A stretch of 64,000 nt of DNA from Aphidius gifuensis (taxonomy: Eukaryota; Arthropoda; Insecta; Hymenoptera; Braconidae): the NCBI RefSeq assembly GCF_014905175.1, contig NC_057788.1:20430154-20494153 (forward strand), written 5' to 3'. The notes under the pieces were generated by a model that worked only from the letters and a program-made list of their open reading frames with translations, did no database searches and was not told the origin of the DNA. Every line of letters begins with the position of its first letter. The stretch's first letter is position 1. Below, in pieces: positions 37,551 through 50,528 of the stretch. The position numbers and the translations under genes were made by a program.

Positions 37551-38960
37551 ATAAATATTAATAAAATATCAAAAGGAAAATATATATTTTAACTGATATA
37601 TGAGTTGATGGGTCACTGAGAAATTGGGGATGATGTTGGGGGCGTAAAACGTTAATGATAAAAGTATTTGTAAGACTAATTTAGGAAAAAATAAAATAAA
37701 ACTCTATGTAGCTGATGATAATATTTTGAAAATAATTTATTCTATTAATTTGCTTAAATAAATATAGAAAATATTGATAATTAAATTTATAAATAAATAT
37801 GAATTAGTTGATAATTACTTATACTTGATAATAAAATAAAATAAATATTTTTCATATATAGATTTTTAAATGAAAAAAAAATTTATAAAAATAAAATAAT
37901 TATATTTAATAATGCTTAGTTATAAATTATTTTAAATAATCAATAAGTTTTTTTTAGTGTTCCGTAGGACACTTATGTTTTCGCTTTTCTGTGACTTTTT
38001 GTTATTTTGAGATAAAACGAAAAGTCCTGAATCGAATTGGCTTGTGAGATGCTCATTTTCTTTATTTTTTTTGGCCAAAAGCAATGGTCATATTTATTTC
38101 CAAATTTGGGGCCTTATTGGATTTAATATGCCCATTTTTGGACATGGCCCAATTCCAAATATTGATGGATCAATTCCGGTAATGTTTTAATCGACGACGC
38201 TTCATCTGTAGAATCTACGATATTTTTTTTTAATTTTTCGGTCGTTTATTTTTTTTGTTATTCAACGATATGTAGTGTCACAAATTGTTTTTTCGCGATA
38301 TTTTTTGAACCGCTGAACGGAATTATAGTCGATGTTAAAACAAATTTAGGTTTTTTTTTTTTTCCAAAAACAGACATGATATTTTTTTTTACTTTTTGGG
38401 CCTTATTAGATTTAATATGCCCATTTTTGGACATTGCCCAATTCCAAATATTGACCGATCAATTCCGGCAATGTTTTAATCGACGACGCTTCGTCTGTAG
38501 ACTCTACGATATTTTTTTCAAATTTTTCGGTCGTTTATTTTTTTTTTTATTTAACGATATGTATGTAGTGTCACAAACTGTTTTTTTACAATATTTTTGT
38601 AAACACCAAGAAAAAAAATAAAACATCCTACGGAACACTTAGGGTGCACCTTGGGGAACTTGACTATCTTTTTTTTTTATAAATTTAAATAAATTTATTT
38701 TTATTAAAAATATAAGATTTTATATTTTTTTATATATTTATTAAAAAAAAAAAAAATAATACCTTATTTATGATGAAATAAATTATATATAATTATAAAA
38801 GCTTGACTAAATTATTTTATGATTTTAAAAGATTGAATCAATTTCAATTGGTTCTAGTGATTCTAAATGACTTTACATGACATCAAAGAGTCATCTAGAA
38901 TTATCTTTTAAAAATCAATTTCATTTGACTTCAATTTATTGGAATTTAAAATTCTTCAGT
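37550..38960 (+). repeat. Segmental duplication, copy B (interrupted)
   Basis: It is collinear with 33880-34690 from AATATCAAAAGGAAAATATA through GGGATGATGTTGGGGGCGTA, GTAGCTGATGATAATATTTT and on to TCAATTTCATTTGACTTCAA. The alignment is broken at CAATAAGTTTTTTT by the terminal-repeat element at 37956-38669, then resumes at TTTATAAATTTAAATAAATT. Confidence 0.8.
37956..38669. mobile_element. AGTGTTCCGTAGGA TIR element
   Basis: The left end AGTGTTCCGTAGGACACTTA pairs with the right end TCCTACGGAACACT (to 38639). A tail of about 30 bp (GGGTGCACCTTGGGGAACTT) follows before the host sequence resumes. The element is absent from the paralogous site near 34290, so the insertion is demonstrated within the window. 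Inside, a segment with GGGCCTTATT, GCCCATTTTTGGACA and TTTTAATCGACGACGCTTC occurs twice (about 38100-38260 and 38390-38550), an internal duplication. A truncated copy is at 1220-1413. There is no transposase. Confidence 0.8.
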
Positions 38961-39149
38961 ATCCCTCCTAATATTTCAACAAAATTATTTATATCCTTTT
39001 GTTATTTTTTTAATTATTTTTTAATTATTTGACCTACACAATTTCCGTTTCACAAAAAGATTCTCTTTCTACATCTAAAATGTATATCATTACACGCCTT
39101 TATTAATGAGAATCATAAATCCAAAAAAAAAAAAAAAAAAATTGAACGA

Positions 39150-39330
39150 CACTTGACTGACTTGAACTGATCGGTCATTGCAAAAAATAGGGGATGATAT
39201 TGGGGGTGTTGAATCGTTGATGACAAGAAGGTCTATAAGATGAATAAAGAAATTTAAAAAAAAAAAAAAAACAGAGGAAATGCATTGAAAAGTCGACTGT
39301 ATATAAAGCTGATGATGAAAATAAGCAAGC
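39150..39330 (+). repeat. Segmental duplication, diverged third copy
   Basis: ACTGATCGGTCATTG, GGGGATGATATTGGGGGTGT, GTTGATGACAAGAAGG and AAGCTGATGATGA follow the same order and spacing as in copies A and B, with many substitutions. Only the first part of the unit is recognisable. Confidence 0.55.
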
Positions 39331-41415
39331 GGCCGAAAGAGGAGAAGAAAAATAGAGAGGGTAGGTTGCCGGGGTGACGAATAGTCGGTGTTTAAAATTC
39401 CCGTGTGACTTGGCCGCGTGACGAGAGAATTCGCGAAGAGAAATACAAGAGAATATTATATATGTGTATATATTTATAAATGTGAGTGTATATAAACGAG
39501 GAGGGAGGGACAGTTTGAATAAGAGGCTTCAACCAAAACTACATCCCTATTTTCATTTTTTTTACCCAATCTCTACAGCCTCAAACCACTAAATAATATT
39601 GTCCCCCGTTTTTACTGATGGTTTCAAGGGAGGATAAAAAAAAAAAAAAAAAGGGGTTGAGTTCTCGTCGAGTGCCGACAGATTGCCGCGGGGACAAATA
39701 AGAGTGTATCCAGTCACCAAAACGGTAAATTGTTTCTCCCCTTTTTTTTACTCCCACTTCTCATTTTCACCCGGATTATTTCTCTATATATATGCATATC
39801 GATATTTAAATATATATCAATCTTTTTATTTTATTTATTTCTTAAAAATAAATCAAACGTCGATTTAATATTCTCATTTTTTTTTCGTGATGAAATTTAA
39901 AAGTAGAACAAGTAAATGAATGGTCAGACAGTAATTTTTTTTATTTTATTTTTCAAATAAATGATTTAAATGCAGTTTTATTTTTAATTGATATTTGAGG
40001 TAAATGATAAAGTTGAAAATTAATTAAGTAAAAAAAAGTAGTTGGTGAATGTAACAACATGTCAAAGAGCAATTAGTGGTATTTCACGTTGAGTGGCTAT
40101 TTACACGATTCCCCCCAATTTCATGTCTATGCCAAAGATTAATTGACTCGTAATGAACTCGAATTCACATTTAACTTTATTCACTATTTTTTTTTTCAAA
40201 TTATTATACTTTAAATAAATAAAATATAAAATACTTTTTTTTTCTTTTAATCATTAAATAATAATTATTATTATCATGAAGATTTAAGCTTACTAAAATT
40301 ATAACGAGTAAATTTTTCGATAAAGAAAATGAATATATATATTAATTTATTCAGTTGTTCTCGTGTATTTTTATCAAGTTAAACATGCATTACATGATGT
40401 ATATTATAATGTTAATGATTAACAATTGATTTTTCTTTTTCTTTTACATTATCAATATAAATCGATAATTTATTTCCACTGTTTCATTATAAATGTTTAA
40501 TAATCATAAGCTATTTATCATCAGTAATAAATTCATTATACATTACAAAATGTAGTCATTGATTTAAAACGTATGTAGTCGGTCATTTTAATTACGTTTC
40601 AATATAGCTCATTATAAATCACCACAGTATTTTGACAATATACAACGTGTCATCATAAATTTAATAAAAAAAATACTCTCAACTTTTGTGTATAATAATT
40701 TTTAAAATAAAAAAAGTAAAATTTGAGTCACGTAAATTTCATCATACTGTGTATCCATTCCCGTGGCAAAGTAATATCTATTTTACAAAATGTCTATTTT
40801 TTTTTATTTCTTTACATAACATTTTACCACCATATCACATACTTTGTGCTTTAACACTATTTACATAATACACATATATATGGGAATTTTCAAACCACCC
40901 CATCGTTTGGTTCACACTGACTTCAACGATTTCAGTTACTTTCAAATAGAATCACAGGCATACACTCTAAAATAAAAAAAAAATATAAAAAAAAAATAAC
41001 ATATTTATTCAACTGAGATATTTGAGATAAAGTTTTCACACATTCAAACCAATCTCTTCTTCTAGGTACAAAATAAAAAAAATGACAATTTTATTCTTTT
41101 TGAAAATACTTTTATATAACAAACAAACAGTAAAAAATTATAGATAATATATTTATAAATAGAAATTTAATATACAATTATTTTTACGTTATTTTGTATT
41201 TTTACATTATTTTCACACTTGTGAAATTGTTTATAATAATTTATTAATTTATAATAATAATAAATTATTATAAAAAATTTCACAAATAAAAAAATGAAAA
41301 TTACAAATTATATTTCATTATTTAATTACTTTTTATGTAATGAATTTTCATAATTTTTAACTGGTTTTTTTTTTTTCTTTCCATTGAATTTGTGTGATGA
41401 TTTTTTTTATATGTT

Positions 41416-41501
41416 AATTGAGGGTCCGGATTTTAAAAGGACTTGAGCGCTATGATCGAGCTCCAAGTGCTCAAGTCTTTTTAGAATCCGGGCCCTTAAT
41501 T
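41416..41501. repeat. 33-bp-arm hairpin
   Basis: The left arm AATTGAGGGTCCGGATTTTA (continuing to GGACTTGAGC at 41448) pairs with the right arm at 41469-41501 over 33 bp with four mismatches, around a 20-base loop. The arms are much more GC-rich than their surroundings. TTAA occurs at both outer edges (41414-41417 and 41497-41500). It fits a very short fold-back element; a small-RNA precursor is a weaker alternative. Confidence 0.7.
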
Positions 41502-41790
41502 GATATTTTCAATTTCATCGTTGGATACTTTACATATATATCTTCTCTGAAATCTCTCTATGAAACTATAGTATAATAATTTTGTCAACTTGCTGATTTT
41601 TTATCCAAGCAACCATCAATATCGAATCATTATTTTCATCGAAATTCTCATCTTGTTTACTACTCTCTTCTGTTATTACTACATTTATTGATCCAATTTT
41701 TGGTTTTTGAAACGCCACTTTATAAATAGATCAGATAGATCAGATATAATTTTTTTCATAATTACCAAATCGAAATTGTTAATGGCATCA

Positions 41791-41873
41791 ATACGGAGAC
41801 ATTTATGGAGTTTACACACCATCACATAGGCACAGAAGTTTTTCCGTAATCTATATAAATGTCTCCGTAAATC
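41791..41873. repeat. Short inverted repeat with TACGGAGACATTTAT arms
   Basis: TACGGAGACATTTATGGAG at about 41792 is followed 45-50 bases later by its near-complement CTATATAAATGTCTCCGTA. The segment lies near the 41.4-kb hairpin and is probably another small fold-back element. Confidence 0.55.
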
Positions 41874-44430
41874 TCCCCTTCTCTAGCCCCCTGTATACGG
41901 TGCCAATAACGTCACCGTTATACCAAATTTCATTAAAAATTATTTCTCCGTCATTTCAAATAAAATTTAATAACAAAAATAATAAAAACTTCAAAATATA
42001 TTTTATAACTTCATTTGAAATATCTAAATAACATTTAAAAAATTTTTTTTTATAAACAAACGCAATGCATCCAGGAGGAAGGTATTCAAAGCTCTCTCTC
42101 CCTCTTAAAAAAGAAAAAATTAAAAATAAATAAAAATACCACTAAAAACAAATATAAAAAAACAAAAAATGTAAAGAAGAAATTCCGCATGCAGAGAAAT
42201 AAAAGAAGAAAATAAAAATAAAAAAAAAAAGGATTTTTATTTTTTACTGTTGAAAGCATATTCTATACATTTTTTTTTCCGCCCACATTTAGGCTCACCA
42301 CGAAATGTGGTATTCAACAGGGGTTGTTAAGGGGATGAGTGGGGTATATAATGTTGAACAGGGTGCCAGAGGCAAAATTTTCTCCCTTTACTCACCGATT
42401 GCGATTCTACAAAATTTTTAGATAGAGGGGAAAATGATGCGCAGATTGGCCAGATCATCTCAAAAACTATTCTGTCTCATTTTAACCCCCTCATCTCAAC
42501 AATCCCCTTGTCATGGATGAGAGTTTAAAGAGTGGGAAGATAAAGTGGGGGATGATAGTTTAGTATATGTACACATCTGTGCTTTTACTCACAATGTGAT
42601 GAGTGGGTGGTTGGGTGGTTTTCCTTTTTTTTTTTTTTTTATTTATTTTTTCTATTCCCTTACTCTTGTCACTGTTTTAACTCTGTCACACTCTGATTTC
42701 TAGAGTTGTAGCTTCATCGTCAACCCACTATATACCATCATCATCATCATCACCACCACCACTTCTACCATCAACATCACAATCACCACCACAAACCACA
42801 GAGACTCACTACCCTTGCTACGATTATTATCTCATTTACTAACGGGGGTTGAACGCATGCTCTACAACATATTCTGTCACTTCGTTCTCAACTATCAACA
42901 AGATAACAAAATTTTTATTTTAACGTGTTTTTATTTTCTCGTTCAATTTATTTATATAAATATATAAAGTTTTTTTTTTTTCTTTTCTTTCTCTGTTTAA
43001 ATAAATGTAATTTTTATCGCGTGAAGAAATAAGTGAAGCACGTGGTGAGTGGTGATTTAATACATATTTTTTTCTATAAAAAGTAAGTGTTTTTTATTCA
43101 ATTTTTAAAAGTGTTGGTATTTTTAAAAAAATTAATTTTATCAATTTTTTTATTTTAATAATAAGTATATTATTGAAATAGAATTGTGTTAATTTTATAG
43201 AATTTTTGGAAAAGTTTTAATACGGATAAAGTTCAGGGTCAAACTGGGTCATTTTGAAAGTTATGTTTGAATTGGTTTTCATGAAAAGTTTTATTTGAAT
43301 TTTATGAGGTGTACATAAGGGGAATAAGATTAACCCAAAATTTACTGACCTTTCTAACAACATCAATACATACTTATAACATATGTTTATAAATTTATTA
43401 TAATTATTTTTTTATTTTATTTATTTTACTTGTTTTCATGTTGTTTTTTTTTTGTTTTAGTAGTTGTTGGTTGACTGTAAAAGAACACATGATCTTTGGT
43501 GAGTTCAACACACAAAAGTTGCACTAGATATATATACATATAAAAACTCACCCCATCAAGCTGTTTCTGACATTCTCATTTTGTTTATTCTTTTTTTTTT
43601 TTGTACTTTGATATTTTTATATTTTTTTTTAATTTCAAAATAAAACGACTATCATAAAAACATTTATATTGTTGACAGTTAAAGTTTCAAAGAGCTTTTA
43701 ATATTCTTACTTGAAGTATAAAAAGAATATATATATATATATATAAAGAAACAACTGATGATAATAATTTTAAAAAGAAACTTAACAAGTAGTAAGACGC
43801 GTTTTTCGTCAGACAAAGTAGAAAAAAAACAATACAAACAAAATTATAATTTCATTATTCTTTTCGTTTAGAGGATAATTTTTTTAAAAAAATATTTCCC
43901 TCCGTTAATATACATTTTTATTTTTCATTCAATTTTTTTTTACAACTATTTGAATAGAAGAAAAAAAAAATGTTGAATAAACAAGTTGAGTAAATGCAAA
44001 TATACGTGGGAGTTGGTGAGGACGTGAAATTGAAACAATCCGCCAATTAGAATTGTCGACGTGACGGGATTATGCAGATTTTCTATAGACCGAGTGTTGA
44101 AATTGAGGGAAAAGTGGGTTGAGTTAAAGTTGGCTGGAGAAATTTAGAAAGAGATAGAAATAAAGAGAAATATATACATAGAAAGAACCAACTGGCATGC
44201 AAGCTCAATTCAATTTTCCAGAGTTATCTTGTGAATCATAAACTTGCGCATTTATTTATATATCCGAAAATTTTTAATATTCAAGAATATATTATGTAAA
44301 AAGGCAAGAAGAAGAAAACACTAAAATGAGCAATAATAATATTATTTAAAACAATCTATATAAAAACGGTAATAAATATTCTGAATATATAAATCATTTC
44401 GAAATCAAATATTCTATTTGATAATTTTTC

Positions 44431-44886
44431 TCTGAAGCTTGCATCAGTATAGAAATAACATGGGATAATTAAAATTTATCATTATAAAAATTATAAAAGC
44501 ACAGTAACATGTAAACATAATGATTCAATGACTATTTTAAATGTTTAAAAAAATTTTCATGACAAGAGTATATATGAAAAAAAAAAATAAATAAATATTG
44601 CATTTAATAATTTATTTATTTTTTTAAATTTACTATTATCATACATGTTGGATAAATTGGAAATTAATTAATTTAAAAATAAATTAATTAATCATCGTAT
44701 TGTAATGACTCAATGTTATTATTATTTTAAATTTAATTTTTTTAATATTTACCTTTAAAATATTCTATGAAATGTTTGCTCTTTTTATTTTATTTTTTTG
44801 AATTTATTATTATATATAATTGCCAAGATAATTATCAAACATTTTAGATAAATTTGTAATTTATTTAATTTTAATTTGCTATTGGA
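44431..44886 (+). repeat. R1 interspersed repeat, intergenic copy
   Basis: It runs from TGAAGCTTGCATCAGTATAG to TTGCTATTGGAGA, with all internal landmarks of the family. It lies in gene-free DNA about 1.2 kb upstream of the 46062 gene. Confidence 0.85.
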
Positions 44887-46061
44887 GAGATATTTGTTGT
44901 AGCATATTTTCGACGAGCTTTTTTTTTTTTCGTGACATTATTTTAACCCGGATTTATTGGTTCATGCGAGATTTTAATCGGCAAATTTTCGTTGATGATA
45001 CTGTAATTATAAAAAATGGATCATCATATAAATTAATTAACAAATAACATTAATCTTTTAATTAAAAAAAAAATAGAAATAATATCAAAAACATATAACG
45101 ACAATTGGATAACGTATATAAATTTATATACACGAAGAGTATATGTATTGACTTTGTCGTGGTCCAATTGTCCTTTCTCATTTCCAATATTTATCAAAAA
45201 AATATTGTAGATATACATACTGACTGTGTGAGTGTAAAACTGACAGCAGTCCATTTCCCGTTCATCCTGTCTGTCGGGTATAGAACATAATATCACAGTG
45301 ACGGTTGCCATCCGTAGACGTCGTTTGTTTGGTGAAAACAATGGACCGAAACAATACCCCACACCACAATCAAATGTTATATACAACTCCAAGTATACTA
45401 CTGATGCTCTGTGTCCCATCTACACCCTATATCCATGAGAGACAAAGATAAATATATACATTAAGAGAAAGAGAGAAATCAAAAACATATACACCAACTC
45501 GTATCTAGACCATGCCTCGTTGCATGCCCTTTTTCCACGACAAACAAATTTATACTTGTGTATATATCTCTACTATCCACTTTTTATTTCTTCAGTAGAA
45601 ATCCTTTTTTTTTTTTTTTCTATTCGGAAACACAATTAAACTTTTTTATTAAAAATTTATAATTACAGTTGGACAAATAAATCATTATCAATATTTTTTT
45701 TTTTTTCCATTTAAATTTGATTATTTCATTGTCTGTATATTAACTGTCGGATCCAGTGAGTCTATAAATTTTGACCATGGTCTTAATAATTCCCAAGACA
45801 AAACATCAAGAAACCTCTATTATTCTACCTCAATAAATTTCAAACAATAGAACAACTGTCATGAATGTATTTTCTTTAAAAAAAAAAACAATAAAAATCA
45901 TATGAAAAAATATCTGGTGTAAAACACTAATGATTTGATGGCAAATAATTTATAAATTTCGTCTTGATAAAAGCTATTAATAATTAATATACTTATATAT
46001 TTTGATAAATAAAAATAATGATTTTGTATTTATGATAAAATTATTACAGAAATTAATTAAG
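44887..46061. promoter_or_regulatory. Upstream region of the 46-kb gene
   Basis: About 1.2 kb precede the start codon used here. A candidate 3' splice site TTATTACAG ends at 46049, 12 bases before ATG 46062. This suggests that coding starts in a second exon and that an upstream untranslated exon exists. Reading frames of 128 and 61 codons at 45033-45419 and 45105-45290 overlap on opposite strands, and neither shows a domain. Confidence 0.35.
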
Positions 46062-48796
46062 ATGACGACAACAACTGGTGATCCATCAAGTTTAAAAACT
46101 CCATCAACATTATCTGGTGGTGATTTAGTATCACGTTTATTAGCAGCAACACCACCGTATTTATACAATCTACCAATGACACCACACAGTTTTTATTTTA
46201 GTGAAATGTTACGTTCATTTGTACAAGCTAAAAGTGATACAACAACATCAACATCAACACCAATACCAACAACAACATCATCATCATCATCATCATTTAC
46301 AACAAATGGCATAACATCATTATCATCAGCAGCATCAACATCACCACCAGGACCAAGCCGTCGGCGTAAACGTACATGGCGTGATACACGTGATCGTCCA
46401 CTTGAATTAACAACTAAAGAAAAATATCATAATAGTAATAATAATAATAATCTTCATCAAAATCATCATATACAAAATTTAAATATAACAAATGATAAAT
46501 ATTTTCATCATGATACAATTGATAATAATAAATGTAATAATAATGATTGTAAAACACAAATATATGATGGTAAAATAAATTATACAACATCTGATGTATT
46601 AAAACAAGTTGATGATAATCGTAATGATTTTACAAAACAATCACGTAATTTTTATGATGATTCATCACGTTTATTTGGTAGTGAACAAACAAATCAACAT
46701 GATTTATTTGATAATAAAATAAAAATTGATGATGATAATACAAATGAACGTAAATTAAATGATGAACATTTAAAATTAAATCATGATATATTATATAATG
46801 AACAAAAAACTAAAATTGATTATTCAACAAGAAATTATACAACAACAACAACAATACCAACAATACCTGCAATTGGTGATCATAATAATATTAATAAAAA
46901 TTTTAATATTGGACAAAATATACAAAATCCATCTGAATTTATGCCAAATCCACTTTGGTATCCACCGTATCCAATTCCACAATCATATCCAGGAATTGAT
47001 CCGTTACATTTTTTTATTGATTTACGTGTATCTGGACATATTTGGGATCGTAAATTAAATGAACGACAGTTAACATTTAAGAGTAAACATTCATCGGCAT
47101 TTAGTGTGCCACAAACGAAAGAGTATAATAATCGACCACTTGATTTGACACGTGATGAATCAACAACATCGAAGAATGATGAAAATAATCATGGTACACA
47201 TTTTATTATGAAAAATTTATCAAAAACTTATAATGATATTAGAGATGTTGGAAGAAAATCACCTGGTGAAAATGAAGGAAATTCAAATGATGCTGAAGGT
47301 TAGTTCTATTTATTGTTATATTATCATGAAATTTTGAAAATAACAATTTGAATTCAAGCAACTTTGAATTTATTTAAAAATTATTTCAGTCATGTAGAGT
47401 CTTATTGACAAGGGGTAAAATTTATTATATATATAAAAATTTTAGTTAATATTTTGATTATTATAATGAAATAACAAATGATATTTATTAAAATAATAAA
47501 TTAAATAGTTGATTAATTTATATTTGCGACTTTAAAAAAATGACTTTAAAGTTGATTAAAAATTATTTTAAAGTCATGTAAAGTCTTATTCACAGATTCA
47601 ATAATTTATTTTCTACAAATAAATTAATTCATTTGATTTTTACAAAAAATATTAATTTGACAAAAATAAAATTTATTCAACACAAACAAAATTAATTAGC
47701 TGACTTTGAATTGCAAGGTTTTTTGTTTATTGCTTATTCAACATAAATATGAAAATTATTTTTGTGAAATATTGATTTATTTGTGGTAAATGAAATTTTA
47801 TTTCAAATGATAAAATTAAATTTCAAAAATCAATATATCAAATTTGATTTTTTTTGTTTTATAATTTTTAAAGAAATCTTTGAACTACAATTCATTAAAT
47901 TAATCATGAATATGCAGTTTATTTTTTCTACGGTGAATCTCTGACCAAAATTTCTCTCTGCTTTTCTCCGATAGTTTTCTTATCAAAGAAAATCGGAGAA
48001 ATATCGGAGGAAATTTTTTGCCAGGAAGAATTAGTTCAATTTATTATTTTAATAAATTGTAATAATTAATTTTCAAAAATAGAAACATAAATTAACAAGT
48101 CAAATGTCCATATGTAATATTACAAAAAGTAAATTATTAATAAATAACATATTATTTATTATTTTTATAGAATTTTTTATCATATATCATCATAATTTGC
48201 AAATTATAAATTTAATTATATACATATATCCAATAAATTATTATAAGGTCAGATAATTGTTTAAATCTGTAAGCAATTATTAAGCTTGTAATTGACGATT
48301 TTACGTTAAATTACTCATTAATACTAACAATAAATAAAGTTTCACGCACGTCAATAATAGGTTATTTCCCATTAACACATGCGATTGAATATTGTTAATA
48401 ACTTTAATTATTGAATATACATCGCATGTATTAACTGAAAAATGAAAATAATAATCGTCATATATTTTTGATCCATGATAGCATAGATAAAGTTTCTTGA
48501 ATGTTAACTTTACATAAAAAAAAAAAAAAAATAAGGTGAAAAGTTTTCATGTATGGCATATGATGATAAAGTATCTACAAAAGTTTTCATGTTATTCATC
48601 TTATGGATCAGTTGTCTTGAACATATTGTTGTAATTTAATATTTCAGAAGTCAGTGGTTCATCAAAAAAAGAAAATTGTGATGAAGATGAAAATAACAAA
48701 GGAAAAGATCTCAGAAAATTGATTGGTCTTGAACTGACAAATTACGCAAGAGAACCGAAAGAAGAACCAAGACAGTCACCAACAATCATTGAATAA
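46062..48796 (+). CDS. Unrecognised 461-aa protein with PLDLT/PLELT motifs
   Basis: Exons 46062-47298 and 48648-48796 join in phase to 461 aa. The protein starts MTTTTGDPSS, choosing the ATG after a likely 3' splice site rather than the one at 46002. Ordered-looking islands are LVSRLLAATPPYLYNLPMTP followed by HSFYFSEMLRSFVQAK (about 25-65), the basic RRRKRTWRDTRDRPLELT (about 105-125), YPGIDPLHFFIDLRVSGHIW (about 325-345), and NNRPLDLTRDES (about 375). The second exon adds DLRKLIGLELTNYA. The middle is Asn/Asp/His/Thr-rich and disordered. PLDLT and PLELT resemble the PxDLS docking motif for the co-repressor CtBP. With a basic patch and a large gene-free flank, a nuclear regulator is my inference. 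I cannot name the family. Confidence 0.8.
47626..48622 (+). repeat. R2 repeat, about 1 kb, in the intron of the 46-kb gene
   Basis: It begins AATTCATTTGATTTTTAC and includes AGCTGACTTTGAATTGCAAG, TTGATTTATTTGTGGTAAAT, a TTTTCTCCGATAGTTTTCTT hairpin (about 47938-48027) and TTATGGATCAGTTGTCTTGA at the end. The same sequence, in rotated order, lies in intron 5 of the first M13-like gene, so it is a dispersed element and not part of either gene. Confidence 0.75.
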
Positions 48797-49814
48797 ATTA
48801 ATAATAAATATATAAATAATAATAAATAAAATATAGTTGTTTTATCATAAATTTTATTTGATTAATTTTAAATTAGTTAGTGAGAGATAAAAAATTAATT
48901 ACAATAAAATAAATTAAGTAAATGAAAAATTATATGATGGTGAATCTGTATTTGTTGATTGCATCATTAGGTCTTTATTTAAATATTGTATATGTGCAAT
49001 TTAATGAATTAAAGATTCCAAAATTAAAATTTATCATCAGCATATTTGCAATTAAAATATTATCAAATGAATTATAATGCCAGTCATGATGATCAGTGAT
49101 AATCAATGGTTTTTTTTATTTTTTATTATTTTAATTTGTTGAAAATTATATCTTAAATTTTTATATAAATATAAATAGAAAATTAGAATAATAATAATTT
49201 TTTTTCTTAATTATTTATTGTTTTTTTTTTTTTTTTTTTTAATTACAAATGTTATGTGATATGACAACTGTAAATAATTGTTTATCGCTTAATTATATAT
49301 GTATAAAAAATTACGGTGTATCAAGGTATTGATGTATAAATTTTATTCCTAATAAAAAAAAATGGTTTAGATAAATTTCTAATTGTTTACTAACAAGAAG
49401 TTATATTTTTCTTGTATTTTGAAAGACTCATATCGTCGATTGCAGAAGTTGCAAAGATATCAACACCATCATTATTATTATTATTAAGTTTTTTTTTGTG
49501 GTAAGGAAAATACTAAATCGAAATTTCTAAGTTTTCTTTTTTTATATTTACTTTTTATTATTTATAAGATACTATTATGAATTATTTATTTTTCATCAGT
49601 ATTGTTAGCAAATATTTTTTTAGATAATCTTCTATTCTATATAGGTATATAAAATTGAAAACCAAAAATTTTGTCGCGATTGTTCTCAAAAGCTACTCAA
49701 CTGATTATCTTCATTTTTTAAAATAAATTAGTACATCACAGAGAAGGTTTCTATATGAAAATTTTCTTAAGTTGATAAACAAATGACTTATTAATTATTA
49801 TAAATAATGTGCAA
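48797..49814. other. 3' flank of the 46-kb gene
   Basis: About 1 kb of A/T-rich sequence with several AATAAA-type words (the first near 48825) follows the stop. No further gene or known repeat is visible before the R1 copy at 49815. Confidence 0.5.
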
Positions 49815-50205
49815 CACCTTGCAGCTTGCATTAGTAGAAATAACATGAGATAATTAAAATTTATCATCATAAAAATTATAAAAGCACAGTAACATGTAAA
49901 CATAATGATTCAATGACTATTGTAAATGTTTAAAAAATTATCATGACAAGAGTATATATGGAAAAAAAAATAAATAATTATTGCATTTAATAATTTATTT
50001 ATTTTTTTTAATTTATTATTATCATACATGTTGGATAAATTGAAAATTAATTAATTTAAAAATAAATTAATTAACCATCATATTACAATGACTCAAGTTA
50101 TTTCAAATTTAAATTTTTTTAATATTTACTGTTGAAATATTCTATATGAAATGTTTGCTTTTTTTTTTTTTTATTTTTTTGAATTTATTATTATATATTA
50201 TTGTT
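49815..50205 (+). repeat. R1 interspersed repeat upstream of M13-like gene 1
   Basis: It opens CACCTTGCAGCTTGCATTAG and keeps the usual internal order but stops near TATATTATTGTTAAAAATTC, losing the last 60-70 bp. It marks the left edge of the duplicated M13 module. Confidence 0.8.
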
Positions 50206-50528
50206 AAAAATTCAATATTACTCAAGTACTTTCAAAGATAATCTCGTAATAATAATTTCAACATGTGTTTCGACCTAGTTATTTAAGAAAATGTATTAAC
50301 TAATACTTACTTGGCAAAAATTATTTTCTTGCTGACTTTACAACGGACTGATTTTAATTGCAATTCGACAAATTTTTTAATTTCTGCCATGTGATATATT
50401 TAGGAATCGAAATAAAAAAAATAAATTTCATACAGTTAATTTTTAAACATTTTAGTTTGACATTTTTTAACCACCAGATATCAATATTCACTTACTGTAT
50501 AAAATCTGTTTGAAAGTGAAAATTCAAG
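50206..50528 (+). promoter_or_regulatory. Duplicated upstream region of M13-like gene 1
   Basis: About 320 bp closely match 56335-56666 upstream of gene 2, including TTTCGACCTA, GCTGACTTTACAACGGACTG, TTCATACAGTTAATTTTTAA and ACTTACTGT-TAAAATCTGTT just before the ATG. The start codon and leader are conserved between copies, so both genes probably retain the same promoter. The exact start site is not visible. Confidence 0.55.

Larger units (their letters stand above)
39331..44430. other. Gene-free region upstream of the 46-kb gene
   Basis: No coding gene is supported in about 5 kb. GC-richer islands occur at about 39330-39560, 42270-42560 and 42700-42900. The last includes (ATC)n/(CAC)n microsatellites at about 42737-42800. 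Near 43020-43052 a GAAGCACGTG|GTGAGT sequence could be the end of an untranslated first exon for the gene starting at 46062, but this is speculative. Two hairpin elements lie at about 41416 and 41790. Confidence 0.4.

Noticed and set aside
45033..45419. 128-codon minus-strand frame near 45 kb
   Set aside because: No domain, conflicting overlapping plus frame, no splice context.
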